From Loktanella sp. PT4BL (GTDB lineage: Bacteria; Pseudomonadota; Alphaproteobacteria; Rhodobacterales; Rhodobacteraceae), in contig NZ_QJJL01000002.1 in the NCBI RefSeq assembly GCF_003201935.1, positions 682,001 through 746,000 on the forward strand: a stretch of DNA of 64,000 nucleotides. The letters are read 5' to 3'. The position numbers and the translations under genes are program-made. This document shows positions 27,645-36,148 of this stretch, piece by piece (the first letter of the stretch is position 1; each line of letters begins with the position of its first letter). The notes beneath the pieces were generated by a model, which saw only the letters and a list, made by a program, of their open reading frames with translations, made no database searches and was not told the DNA's origin.

Positions 27645-28907
27645 TCAGACCTCCATTTGTCTTGTTGAGCAAGGCGCGATCAGCCGTTCTTGCCATAAAA
27701 ATTCCAATGCACCCGCAACATCCGCGCGCAAGCGTTCGGCAGGGACGTCCCCGTATAGCTCTTGCATGACCTCAGCCATCTCGGCACCGGTCAGCCCTTC
27801 ATCCAGCAGTGTCCAGATGATCGCAGAGACCGGGTTCAACCGATGGATCGCGAAACCGTCGCCGTCGGCAAGATACAAAGCAGTGCCGGTCTCAAGGGCC
27901 GTAAAATCCGGCAGTTTTGCAAAGTGGCAATCAAGATCAACCGGCCTGTCTACCATCACATCCGGAAGGTCGAGCGGCGCCAGCGGCAAGGTTGCAGACA
28001 TATCCGCCTCGGCCATCTGCGCTGCAGGCAAATCACGCAAGAGCGGGGTCTCATGCAAAAGCGCCGCTGCGTCCTCAACGCTGTTATAGCGCAACCGCAG
28101 CACAGGCACCGTGCGGGTCAATGCCTCCGCCACCCGCAAAATGGCCCCGGCATGCACCTGACGGCCAAAATTCTGTGTGACCAGCGAGGCCATCGCCGCT
28201 TCTTGGGTCACTGGCGTCAGCGACGCAGGCTCTGTCATCGTCGGATCGCCCTCAAGCACAACAATCGCACCAACCGGTGCGGTCGTGCCTGATTGCGGCA
28301 AATCAATACCCGTCAGATACCCGTATTGCTTATTCCGCACGGCAATCCGGTCCATGATCCAACTGTGCAATGTTGCAGAGAGGTTATCCGGCAAAGGCAG
28401 ACGCAAACGCGGCGCAATGCCATTGGCGATCCCGCTGATTGCACCGGTTTGCGGCGTGACCTGTAAGAGGACAAAATCATCAGAGAAGACCGCATGCCCC
28501 CGCTGTGCCAGCGTCGCGGACAATAGGCTTTTGCCGGCACGGCGGGCATTGGGAAAGATCACGAGGCGGTCGTTGAAAGTGAGCGCAGCAGCATGCAGGC
28601 ACAAGAGATCCGGACGACTGCGCAGGCGTTCCCACGACATTTCGACCACAAGATCACAGATCGCGTTTACCGGATCATATTCGGTGACCGGTTTGGCCGC
28701 CAGCGGCGCTTCGAGCCGCCACTTACCCGTCTCTGCCGGACTGATCGTTGCAAACGCAGCGGAGGCTGGCGGGTCATTTTCGGTCACGGTGAAGGGCCAA
28801 GCCGCCATCACCGGATCCAGCAAAGGACGCACGACAGCAGGATTGGCAACACGCAAGGGTGTATCCAGACCGGCAAACCCAAGAGACTGGACTGGACTGT
28901 CAGCCAT
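27645..28907 (-). CDS. HprK-like kinase domain fused to PqqD-like domain
   Basis: A 420-aa protein. Residues about 100-290 resemble the HPr kinase C-terminal fold: LLCLHAAAL at 101-109, a degenerate P-loop PNARRAGKSL at 119-128 (the first Gly of GxxGxGKS is absent), and RGHAVFSDDFVLL at 136-148 with the paired Asp. Residues about 345-412 look like PqqD, the peptide-chaperone fold: LADGDGFAIHRLNPVSAIIW and then an acidic helical part ending LEFLWQERLIAPC. The first 95 residues are not recognised. It lies between a Tat-exported Ser/Pro-repeat protein gene and a PepSY gene. HprK-related kinases with PqqD proteins occur in peptide-modifying clusters; phosphorylation of a neighbouring peptide is an inference. 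Confidence 0.7.
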   Translation of the reverse strand: MADSPVQSLGFAGLDTPLRVANPAVVRPLLDPVMAAWPFTVTENDPPASAAFATISPAETGKWRLEAPLAAKPVTEYDPVNAICDLVVEMSWERLRSRPDLLCLHAAALTFNDRLVIFPNARRAGKSLLSATLAQRGHAVFSDDFVLLQVTPQTGAISGIANGIAPRLRLPLPDNLSATLHSWIMDRIAVRNKQYGYLTGIDLPQSGTTAPVGAIVVLEGDPTMTEPASLTPVTQEAAMASLVTQNFGRQVHAGAILRVAEALTRTVPVLRLRYNSVEDAAALLHETPLLRDLPAAQMAEADMSATLPLAPLDLPDVMVDRPVDLDCHFAKLPDFTALETGTALYLADGDGFAIHRLNPVSAIIWTLLDEGLTGAEMAEVMQELYGDVPAERLRADVAGALEFLWQERLIAPCSTRQMEV

Positions 28908-28913
28908 GGCAAA

Positions 28914-28935
28914 GCGGCCCCTTTGCAGGGGCCGC
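28914..28935 (-). promoter_or_regulatory. Hairpin covering the ribosome binding site of the HprK-like/PqqD gene
   Basis: GCGGCCCC and GGGGCCGC form a perfect 8-bp stem with a 6-base loop. The 3' arm ends 6 bases before the ATG at 28907 and contains the only G-rich Shine-Dalgarno-like stretch. Folding would hide the start of the kinase gene and leave the upstream peptide gene's message intact at its 3' end. Confidence 0.55.
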
Positions 28936-28999
28936 GATATGGGTCAACCTGCCCACACGGGTCAGACTGACCAAAGCGATGTGTAAGGACACATTCATC

Positions 29000-29347
29000 T
29001 TAGTCGGGCGTGCAAACCTTTCCGTTGGAATTGTATGTGCTGCCATCCCAGCTTGTCCCCGCAGCGCAACCATTCGCATCGGTGGAAGAGTCACTTGGTC
29101 CGGAAGACATGCTTGGTGTGCTCGGGCTGCTTGGTGAGCTCGGGTTGCTTGGGCCACTGGGGTCACTTGGTGCGCTGGGGTTGCTCGGTGCGCTTGCCGG
29201 GCTGTTGGAGGAAGGTGCAGAGGCCCCGTCCGAAGCATGCGCCATCGACATCGTTGTAAATGCAGGAACCGTATAAGCGGCGGCGGCCAAGCCACCGATC
29301 CGTGTCAAAAGCTGGCGGCGTGAAACTGAAGTTGTCTTGTCTGTCAT
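29000..29347 (-). CDS. Tat-exported small protein with Ser-X-Pro repeat tract
   Basis: A 115-aa protein. SRRQLLTRIGG at residues 9-19 is a twin-arginine signal, followed by a hydrophobic stretch ending near AHA. Residues about 42-88 are a tract of S-x-P triplets (SAPSNPSAPSDPSGP and onward), very rich in Ser. The C-terminal part has two Cys (94 and 112) around GTSWDGSTYNSNGK. The start at 29347 follows AGACAGGATACG. Its gene precedes the HprK-like/PqqD gene by 92 bases on the same strand. It could be the exported substrate of that enzyme. No close family is recognised. Confidence 0.7.
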   Translation of the reverse strand: MTDKTTSVSRRQLLTRIGGLAAAAYTVPAFTTMSMAHASDGASAPSSNSPASAPSNPSAPSDPSGPSNPSSPSSPSTPSMSSGPSDSSTDANGCAAGTSWDGSTYNSNGKVCTPD

Positions 29348-29583
29348 CGTATCCTGTCTTTCTTTTCTTTGTCCTCGGTACGGTATTGCGCACCTTGGCG
29401 TGAAGTATTGCCACTCGAACGCGGCAGGTGAGTGCGACCACCTTGGCCCCAAAAAACAGGGCCTCTCAATCGAGCAAAGGTTTAGACCAGCGAAATAAAC
29501 CGAAGGTATATGCAGGTCTTCACGCTCTTTGCGCCACTGAAAACAAACAAAAATCCTGTTTTTGTTGGGAAATATCCACCCAT

Positions 29584-30084
29584 TCAGCGAAACGGATACA
29601 TCCAGCCTTTGTAGTCATCAATCAGCACTTCCGCCCGCGCGCGTTCTTCCGGCGTCAGACGCGGGGTGATCAATTCCAGCGAATCCAGCGCATCAGGGTC
29701 CCCGCCTATTGCCGATAATGCGTACCAAAGATACGCTCTCACCATATCAGGCGCGGGGATGCCCCGGCCCACTTCATAGTACCACCCCAAGCCGGATTGT
29801 GCGCCAGGATGCCCTTTCAAAGACGCCCGCAAGTACCAGTCAAACGCCCGCTCGTCATCGCGTGCAACGCCCAGGCCAAGCGCGTACATGACACCGATCA
29901 ACTCTTCAGCCTCGGCGTTGCCGGACCGCGCATAAACCTCAAAGAGCGCGCGCGCCTCGGCATAGTCGCCCGCCTCCATCAGATCGCGCGCCACTTCCAT
30001 ATCGGCCTGCGCAGGTGCCGCAAAAAACAACAAGGTTGCACAAATGTATGTACAGGTTGTGTACAGGTTGTGTACGCGTTCCAT
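29584..30084 (-). CDS. Secreted Sel1/tetratricopeptide repeat protein
   Basis: A 166-aa protein with signal peptide MERVHNLYTTCTYICATLLF ending at AQA. Sel1-like repeats follow: ARDLMEAGDYAEARALFEVY, AEAEELIGVMYALGLGV, DDERAFDWYLRASLKGHPGA and the next unit to PDALDSL. The start at 30084 is preceded by GAGGA; a longer frame runs into the divergent peroxidase gene. The first codons overlap the first codons of the peroxidase gene on the other strand by about 15 bases. Such repeats mediate protein contacts; the partner is unknown. Confidence 0.7.
   Translation of the reverse strand: MERVHNLYTTCTYICATLLFFAAPAQADMEVARDLMEAGDYAEARALFEVYARSGNAEAEELIGVMYALGLGVARDDERAFDWYLRASLKGHPGAQSGLGWYYEVGRGIPAPDMVRAYLWYALSAIGGDPDALDSLELITPRLTPEERARAEVLIDDYKGWMYPFR
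30050..30071. repeat. 11-bp tandem repeat at overlapping gene starts
   Basis: GTACAGGTTGT occurs twice in direct succession and is followed by GTAC of a partial third copy. It lies within the first codons of the Sel1 gene and immediately before or at the start of the peroxidase gene. Because 11 is not a multiple of three, gain or loss of a unit would shift the Sel1 frame. Confidence 0.8.
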
Positions 30085-31371
30085 ACAGCAGTCCTCGGGC
30101 TCTTTCTGGGCACCAGTCTGGCGACGGCACAGGGGATAAGCCCCGATGATTACATCCAAGTCGACCCGGATCAAGCCCGCATCGGCCAGCTTCTCTTTTA
30201 CGATAAGATACTGTCAGGAAACAAGAATATCTCCTGCGGGACCTGTCACCATCACGATCACGCAGGCGGTGACGGCCTCTCGCTCGGGATTGGCGAAGGC
30301 GGCATCGGCGTCGGCCCCGAGCGCACCGCCGGATCAGGGCCAGACGCGATCCGCAAACGCATTCCCCGCAACGCGCCAAGCCTTTGGAATCTCGGGCATA
30401 ATGACATTGAGACGCTGTTCCATGACGGCCGCCTGACGCGCTCGGATATCTACGGCAACGGCTACGATTCCCCCGCCGAGGAATGGCTGCCTGCGGGCCT
30501 TGATAACCTCGTGGCTGCACAGGCACTTTTCCCCATGGTGTCGCAATTCGAGATGGCCGGAAACCCCCGCGAAAACGAAATCGCAGGCGCCACTCATGAC
30601 CGCATTGATGTGGCCTGGCCGATCCTTGCAAAACGCGTCCGCACGATCCCCGCTTATGGCGACATGTTTGTCCAGGCCTTTGACCACATTGAAGAACCCG
30701 CTGATGTGACCATTGTGGAAATCGGCAACGCTTTGGGCGCTTTCATCATCAGCGAATGGCAATCCTACGATAGTCCCTATGACAAATGGCTCGCGGGCAC
30801 GCCACTGCCCGAGGACGCCGAACGGGGCCGTCAACTTTTCTTCACGGGTCGCTGCGCATCCTGTCACGCAGGGCCGCTTTTTACCGATCAGAGTTTCCAT
30901 GCGATCGGCCTGCCCGCTTTCGGCCCCGGGCGCACGCGGCCCTGGGACCAGATTTCACGCGATGTGGGCCGTATGGCCGAAACGAACCTGCCACAGGATG
31001 CCTATAAGTTCAGAACACCCTCATTGCGCAATGTGGCCTTGACCGCGCCCTACGGCCACAACGGTGCCTATGCCACATTGGACGGTATCATCCGCCACCA
31101 CGCCGACCCCATGGGCACGGGTGCGGCATGGACACCGGCACAAGCTAACCTGCCCGAAGTCCCCTGGCTCGCCGCGGCTGACTTTGCGATCCGTCAGGAC
31201 CGTTTGGAAATGGCCCGACAATCCGCCGCGATCGACATGCGCCCCGTTGCTTTGACCGAAGCAGAAATCACAGACCTCATCGCCTTTCTGAACGCGCTGA
31301 CCGGCGAAACCGCCCACACCCGCCCGATGGGCCGCCCTGACAGCGTCCCCAGCGGCATCCCCGTCGATTGA
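30070..31371 (+). CDS. Diheme cytochrome c peroxidase / MauG family protein (copy 1)
   Basis: A periplasmic diheme protein of about 433 aa. The start is uncertain; GTG 30070 gives VYAFHTAVLGLFLGTSLATA, a plausible signal peptide ending at AQG, but only a weak ribosome site. Two heme motifs are present: CGTCHHHDHAGGDG and CASCHAGPLF. RIPRNAPSLWNLGHND and FRTPSLRNVALTAPYGHNGA are family segments. It could reduce peroxide or, as in MauG and MbnH, oxidise residues of a partner protein. The gene lies next to the HprK-like/PqqD group. A paralog lies at 43706-45016, and both end in a PSG(I/L)P(V/I)D motif. Confidence 0.85.
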   Translation: MYAFHTAVLGLFLGTSLATAQGISPDDYIQVDPDQARIGQLLFYDKILSGNKNISCGTCHHHDHAGGDGLSLGIGEGGIGVGPERTAGSGPDAIRKRIPRNAPSLWNLGHNDIETLFHDGRLTRSDIYGNGYDSPAEEWLPAGLDNLVAAQALFPMVSQFEMAGNPRENEIAGATHDRIDVAWPILAKRVRTIPAYGDMFVQAFDHIEEPADVTIVEIGNALGAFIISEWQSYDSPYDKWLAGTPLPEDAERGRQLFFTGRCASCHAGPLFTDQSFHAIGLPAFGPGRTRPWDQISRDVGRMAETNLPQDAYKFRTPSLRNVALTAPYGHNGAYATLDGIIRHHADPMGTGAAWTPAQANLPEVPWLAAADFAIRQDRLEMARQSAAIDMRPVALTEAEITDLIAFLNALTGETAHTRPMGRPDSVPSGIPVD

Positions 31372-31380
31372 ATTCACTAC

Positions 31381-31420
31381 ACCCTGTTATTATTGGCCCG
31401 AAAATATCCCCGCCGGAGGC
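31381..31420 (+). repeat. Gene-end element after peroxidase copy 1
   Basis: Begins ACCCTGTTATTATTGGCCCG and continues AAAATATCCCCGCCGGAGGC. It starts 9 bases after the peroxidase stop. An inverted copy with few differences lies at 43669-43706, directly after the stop of the paralogous peroxidase gene, in the same orientation relative to the gene. Confidence 0.75.
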
Positions 31421-31441
31421 TCCGACACCGCCGTAGAGTGC

Positions 31442-32629
31442 CTAGCCCCGCCGGATCATCACCCCGAGGTCGGCCACGTTGGTGCCCGTCGCATCTGTTA
31501 TCAGAAGATCACCCGCAGCTTTCAGCGCGGCATAGCTGTCGTTATTTGCCAACAGCCTGTCCAGATTACCAATCCTGCCAAGAGTATCTTGATCGACAAT
31601 TCCCCCCGCTGCATCGGTCGGCCCGTCACGGCCATCACTGCCCGCTTGCAGGCAGGTCCAGTCTGTCCAGCCGCGCAGCGCGGCCTCCTGCGCGATCCGC
31701 AACGCCAGTTCCTGATTGCGTCCCCCGCGTCCCGTACCGCGCAGAACGACGGTGGTTTCACCTCCCCAGACCGTCGTACCGACAACCGCCTGATCACAAA
31801 TCATCCGCGCAGCATCGGCCACATCACCGGTGACCGGTGTTGCAATCATATGGGCTGCGGGGGCTGCATCTTTCATCGCGGCCACGCTTTTCCCGTTCGA
31901 CCCCACCAATATATTGCGGGCCTCCGGCAAGGGTGCGGGCGGTGCTGCCTGCAGCAAATGATCACGCACGACCTTGGGCAGGTCCTCCCACAACCCATGC
32001 GCCTGCAACAAAGCAATCGCCTGTCCGGCTGTCCCGATCGGTCCAACCGTCGGACCGCTCGCAATGGCCGAAAGATCATCGCCGATCACATCTGACAGGA
32101 TCAGCGCCGTTACTTTCGAAGGGGCCGCATGACGCAGAAACCCGCCACCTTTCAGGTCAGACAACTGCTGGCGGATCAGGTTCATCGCCACGATATCAAG
32201 ACCCGATCCCAGCAGAAGGTCATTCACCCGTGCTTTATCCGCAAGGGTCAACGCCCCCGCCGGCGCAGGCAACAGAGCTGACCCGCCCCCCGATATCAGC
32301 GCCAGCACCGGACCCTCCACCGCATCCAAGGCTGCAATTACGGCCTTCGCTGCCGCTGCGCCGTTTTCATCGGGCACGGGATGCCCAGCCGCCATCACCA
32401 CTGCTCCATCCAGATCACTGACGTTCTCGTAGTTCGTCACAACGAGGCATTTCACACCTGCAAACCGCACCAAGGCCGCCTTGGCCATCGACCGCGCTGC
32501 CTTGCCGACCGCGACGATCAAGGCAGGAACAGGCACGTCGTCCACAGCTTCCGAAACCGCCAGATACGGATCGGCCGCCTTCACGCCCGCCTGAAAAATC
32601 CGCAACACCTCCGCGCGGTCATCCTTCAT
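31442..32629 (-). CDS. Glycerate 2-kinase (MOFRL family)
   Basis: A 395-aa GckA/TtuD-type kinase that phosphorylates D-glycerate to 2-phosphoglycerate. VAVGKAARSMAKAAL, GHPVPDENG, LISGGGSALLPAP and the C-terminal GGETTVVLRGTGRGGRNQEL and GSDGRDGPTDAAGG are characteristic. A GTG directly precedes the chosen ATG at 32629. It overlaps the upstream membrane-protein gene by 11 bases. It may feed glycerate from sugar or hydroxypyruvate metabolism into glycolysis. Confidence 0.92.
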   Translation of the reverse strand: MKDDRAEVLRIFQAGVKAADPYLAVSEAVDDVPVPALIVAVGKAARSMAKAALVRFAGVKCLVVTNYENVSDLDGAVVMAAGHPVPDENGAAAAKAVIAALDAVEGPVLALISGGGSALLPAPAGALTLADKARVNDLLLGSGLDIVAMNLIRQQLSDLKGGGFLRHAAPSKVTALILSDVIGDDLSAIASGPTVGPIGTAGQAIALLQAHGLWEDLPKVVRDHLLQAAPPAPLPEARNILVGSNGKSVAAMKDAAPAAHMIATPVTGDVADAARMICDQAVVGTTVWGGETTVVLRGTGRGGRNQELALRIAQEAALRGWTDWTCLQAGSDGRDGPTDAAGGIVDQDTLGRIGNLDRLLANNDSYAALKAAGDLLITDATGTNVADLGVMIRRG

Positions 32630-33830
32630 CACGATCCCCTTTCCTCATGGCTATCAGAGCCGCCATACGCTGCACGATCTGCAATTCCAACTCTGCCGAA
32701 GGCGACGCGCCAAGCGAAGGCATCGCCAATGCGACCAGCACCCTTGGGCGCGAAGCCGCCAACATCACATGGGTCGCAGAATAGCGCGCGAACAGATAGG
32801 CGATATGATCATCGGCCACTGGTCCCAGTTGCGGCGGGTCGCTTCTGCGCAAGACGGGGGCGGCTGCGAAAATCCGGTCCAGCACATCATCCTGCAAACC
32901 CTGCAGGCTCTCTTCGCTGACGACAACCGCGCCTTCCACAAGCGGATGGTCTTGCAGATCGCGCAGGAACGTCATCGGATCATCGGTGCGCGCCACAGCC
33001 AGCTGGCGCAACAAACCAACGCTTTGTTCTTCCAGACGCAGCGCGCGGGCATCATTCAGGATCGCCACGACAAACAGGGTTGTCATGATGGCGGCAATGG
33101 AAAGCAAATATCCATCGCGCCCCAATTGCGCAAAAGCGGCAATCATCGCCCCCACGCCGCAAGCCGCCCCGACCATAACGGCGAGGTTCACAAGCGTTGC
33201 GCGATGCCCGAGATGCGGTCGCCCCAAGCCGATGGCCAGCCAGCACAGGATCAGCACCCCGAGCGCAGAGAACTGGATCGGCAAACCGATGGAGAGCAGC
33301 AGAAAATCACCCGCCGCAAGCGGAATGAACAGGATCAGCGACAGCCCCAAGCGCACGACCATTGCGTTTTCGGTGACAGATAACGAGGCCTTGTCGCGAC
33401 TTATGATCAGCCACCCCGACAAAACGAAGCCCAGTAACTGAAATCCCAAAAGCGCAAACAGCCGCGCGGGATCAATGCTGCCTGAATACCACAGCGAAGA
33501 TACCGCAAAGACCACAGCCCCGCCCCCGATCACCGCCTTGACCAATGGCGGCGCGTGGCGGCGCAACAAGCCCTCGGTCAGGATCAAGACCGCCAAAGGA
33601 ATGATTGCAGCTCCAAGCAGGGTGAGAATACGAAACGCCTCAATCCCTGTGAGGATCATCAGCGCGCGCCCAGCAAAAAGCACCATCGTGACCCGCACGC
33701 CAAACAGAAACCGCCGGTTGATCGGATCATCGCGATCACGGCGCGTCAGCACGGTTTGCAACACAAAGAGCCCCGTCAACGCCGCCGCAGACAGGAAAAG
33801 CTGCGTCATGATCGTGGCGGCGGCAATCAT
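32619..33830 (-). CDS. Unknown integral membrane protein with cytosolic C-terminal domain
   Basis: A 403-aa protein not recognised. The first about 225 residues contain eight or so hydrophobic segments with short charged loops. A helical linker (LNDARALRLEEQSVGLLRQL) leads to a soluble domain of about 140 residues ending in a Glu/Arg-rich helix, a layout reminiscent of sensor proteins with a GAF-like domain but without a kinase. The start at 33830 is chosen because of the ATGA overlap with the upstream gene. Its end overlaps the glycerate kinase gene. Confidence 0.7.
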   Translation of the reverse strand: MIAAATIMTQLFLSAAALTGLFVLQTVLTRRDRDDPINRRFLFGVRVTMVLFAGRALMILTGIEAFRILTLLGAAIIPLAVLILTEGLLRRHAPPLVKAVIGGGAVVFAVSSLWYSGSIDPARLFALLGFQLLGFVLSGWLIISRDKASLSVTENAMVVRLGLSLILFIPLAAGDFLLLSIGLPIQFSALGVLILCWLAIGLGRPHLGHRATLVNLAVMVGAACGVGAMIAAFAQLGRDGYLLSIAAIMTTLFVVAILNDARALRLEEQSVGLLRQLAVARTDDPMTFLRDLQDHPLVEGAVVVSEESLQGLQDDVLDRIFAAAPVLRRSDPPQLGPVADDHIAYLFARYSATHVMLAASRPRVLVALAMPSLGASPSAELELQIVQRMAALIAMRKGDRDEG

Positions 33831-34780
33831 TTGTTGCGCCGCGTATATGGGCGCAGGTGCCCCCATTCCTGCGTGCTATCGGCCCAATGGATCGCTGGCA
33901 AAACAATACGTCTGAGCGCCACGATCCCCCCTGTCAGCAGCAATCCGATCACCGCGGATTTCGGCACTTCGCGTGTCAGGTATGTGCGCATAGCGGCCAC
34001 ATCCATCTGACCCAATTGCAGCACATCATCGCCACGGGCATAGTCCAGTGCCTCTTGGCAAAAGGCGTTATAGCGCGCATCGCGGTGCTTGGGCGCGCTC
34101 TCCCATGTCTTTTTCAGATCATCGGACCCGCCCGTGTAGGCATCGGTAATGACAAAGCGCTCTTCATCAAAACCCGCGTCTGCGCCCACTCCGAAAACAT
34201 GCCGCCGGGTGGCCATGATCTCGCGCGCAAGGAGCAGGTGTGTCAGCGTGCGCCGCCCCTTGTTCGGGCTGGGCCAGACATCGGAAAACATCTCGCTGAC
34301 CATGCCCACGACAGCGGGGACTTGCGTGACGTTGGAGACCCAGACAGGGCGGAACTGGCGGCGGAAAAAGATCAGAAAACAGGTCAGACCATAAAGCACC
34401 CATGACAGGTTCTTGGATCGCTCGTCGGGGTCCACCATAACCAGACCGAGATGCAAGACTTCAGTCGGGTGCGGGGCCGTGTCCAACTTCATTACCGCCA
34501 GAGCGTTAAATGCAACAGGGGTGCCATCGCGGCGCGAGACCAGCGTGATAATCACCGCTTCCATCCGCGACTTATCCCCTGAAAACACGCCATAAGTCAG
34601 GCTGCCCGCATCGAGCGTGCGCGCCGCCACTTGGCGCAGATCAGCGCTCAGCGCGGAAAGGGCGGCCTCATCCATCCACACCCCGGGACACTCGACAATA
34701 CGGACCTCAAAGTCGGCACCGGCGCGCAATGACACATCCATGTATCTACGCCCGAGAGTTCTGAAAATTGTGCCGATCAC
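33827..34780 (-). CDS. Unknown protein, possible GNAT-fold acyltransferase
   Basis: A 317-aa protein starting with GTG 34780 after AGAGGTG. The middle region LGLVMVDPDERSKNLSWVLYG resembles the acetyl-CoA loop of GNAT enzymes, and PVWVSNVTQVPAVVGMVSEM resembles the strand and helix that follow. The C-terminal part has one hydrophobic segment (SAVIGLLLTGGIVALRRIVL). The gene follows xylA after a gap with a 10-bp hairpin and is translationally coupled to the membrane-protein gene. Function unknown; the GNAT reading is tentative. Confidence 0.65.
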   Translation of the reverse strand: MIGTIFRTLGRRYMDVSLRAGADFEVRIVECPGVWMDEAALSALSADLRQVAARTLDAGSLTYGVFSGDKSRMEAVIITLVSRRDGTPVAFNALAVMKLDTAPHPTEVLHLGLVMVDPDERSKNLSWVLYGLTCFLIFFRRQFRPVWVSNVTQVPAVVGMVSEMFSDVWPSPNKGRRTLTHLLLAREIMATRRHVFGVGADAGFDEERFVITDAYTGGSDDLKKTWESAPKHRDARYNAFCQEALDYARGDDVLQLGQMDVAAMRTYLTREVPKSAVIGLLLTGGIVALRRIVLPAIHWADSTQEWGHLRPYTRRNK

Positions 34781-34792
34781 GCTGTCACACCT

Positions 34793-34827
34793 CTGCCGCC
34801 CGCAGCCACGTTAGGCACGGGCGGCAG
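34793..34827 (-). promoter_or_regulatory. Hairpin between xylA and the next gene
   Basis: CTGCCGCCCG and CGGGCGGCAG pair perfectly over 10 bp around a 15-base loop. No T-run follows on the minus strand, so it is more likely an mRNA 3'-end stabiliser or a rho-type boundary than an intrinsic terminator. Confidence 0.5.
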
Positions 34828-34846
34828 GCGGCACAAGAGCGCGGGA

Positions 34847-36148
34847 TCACAGGTAGCGGTTCACCAGATTTTCCAACCGCTCCTGACGGCCGGAACGGGG
34901 TTCTGGGTTGATGCCCTCGGCCTGCACCTTGGCCGTGATGCTGTCCAGATCACTGGCCAGCAGCGCCTTCCCTTCGGCGGTATCCCAACCTGCATAACGG
35001 GCGTTGCGTGCAGCCTCAAGTTTGCCGTCCTCCAGCATCGCCGCAGCCGCTTTCAGGCCCGCCGCACAGGCATCCATCCCGCCCACATGCGCGAGGATCA
35101 GATCCTCTGCATCCAGCGACTGCCGGCGCAGTTTGGCGTCAAAGTTCGTCCCGCCTGTGGTGAAACCACCGGCGCGCAGCACTTCGTAATAGGCCAAGGC
35201 CATCTCGGGCACATTGTTGGGGAACTGGTCGGTGTCCCAACCGGACTGATAGTCGTTGCGGTTCATATCGATCGAGCCGAAAATCCCCAATTCGCGCGCC
35301 AGGGCCAGCTCATGTTCAAAAGAATGGCCCGCAAGGATCGCGTGGCCCTGTTCGATGTTCATCTTGACCTCGCCCTCAAGACCAAAGTCTTTCAGGAAGC
35401 CATAGACCGTCGCCACATCATAATCATACTGATGTTTTGTGGGTTCCTGCGGCTTTGGTTCGATCAGGATCGCGCCTTTGAAACCCATCTTATGTTTATA
35501 ATCTACAACCATCTGCAACATGGCCCCCGCCTGCTGGCGTTCGCGGCCCATGTCGGTGTTCAGCAGCGTCTCATAGCCTTCACGCCCGCCCCAGAGGACA
35601 TAGTTCTCGCCGCCGAGCTTCATCGTCGCATCCATGCAGGTCTTGATGGTGGCCGCCGAATAGGCAAACACATCAGGGTCAGGGTTCGTGGCTGCCCCTG
35701 CCATGAAGCGGCGGTGCGAAAAGAGGTTCGCGGTGCCCCACAGCAGCTTGACGCCGGTCGCCTCCATCTTCTCGGCGAAGTAATCGACAATGGCCTCAAG
35801 GTTCTTTGTGCTCTCGGCAAAGCTCGCCCCTTCGGGCCGCACATCGGCGTCGTGGAAGCAGAAATACGGCACGCCAAGGATCTGGAACATCTCGAAGGCC
35901 ACATCGGCCTTCATCCGCGCGGCATCCATGCTGTCGCCGAACCATGGACGGTCGAAGGTCTGTCCACCGAAAGGGTCGCCACCGGGCCATGCAAAGGAAT
36001 GCCAATAGGCGGCCGCAAAACGCAGATGGTCCTTCATCGCCTTGCCCATCACCACCTCGTCGGGGTTGTAGTGGCGGAATGCGAAATCATTGTCTGTCGA
36101 CGGGCCTTCATAGGTGATGGCGGGGATGCCCTTGAAAAAATCGGTCAT
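34847..36148 (-). CDS. xylA: Xylose isomerase
   Basis: A 433-aa metal-dependent isomerase of D-xylose to D-xylulose, of the longer class II type. [11 protein letters not shown] includes the catalytic His/Asp pair, and [34 protein letters not shown] and the metal-binding [18 protein letters not shown] are all present. It follows xylB with a 4-base overlap and is the last of the xylF-H-G-B-A genes. Confidence 0.97.
   Translation of the reverse strand: MTDFFKGIPAITYEGPSTDNDFAFRHYNPDEVVMGKAMKDHLRFAAAYWHSFAWPGGDPFGGQTFDRPWFGDSMDAARMKADVAFEMFQILGVPYFCFHDADVRPEGASFAESTKNLEAIVDYFAEKMEATGVKLLWGTANLFSHRRFMAGAATNPDPDVFAYSAATIKTCMDATMKLGGENYVLWGGREGYETLLNTDMGRERQQAGAMLQMVVDYKHKMGFKGAILIEPKPQEPTKHQYDYDVATVYGFLKDFGLEGEVKMNIEQGHAILAGHSFEHELALARELGIFGSIDMNRNDYQSGWDTDQFPNNVPEMALAYYEVLRAGGFTTGGTNFDAKLRRQSLDAEDLILAHVGGMDACAAGLKAAAAMLEDGKLEAARNARYAGWDTAEGKALLASDLDSITAKVQAEGINPEPRSGRQERLENLVNRYL

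Noticed and set aside
29010..29276. Plus-strand frame encoding a striking Leu-Gly repeat
   Set aside because: It is the exact complement of the Ser-X-Pro tract in the Tat-exported protein gene. The repeat pattern is a consequence of that gene, and the frame lacks a ribosome site.
29797..30069. N-terminal extension of peroxidase copy 1
   Set aside because: The upstream codons are antisense to the Sel1 gene, and the signal peptide only makes sense when starting near 30070.
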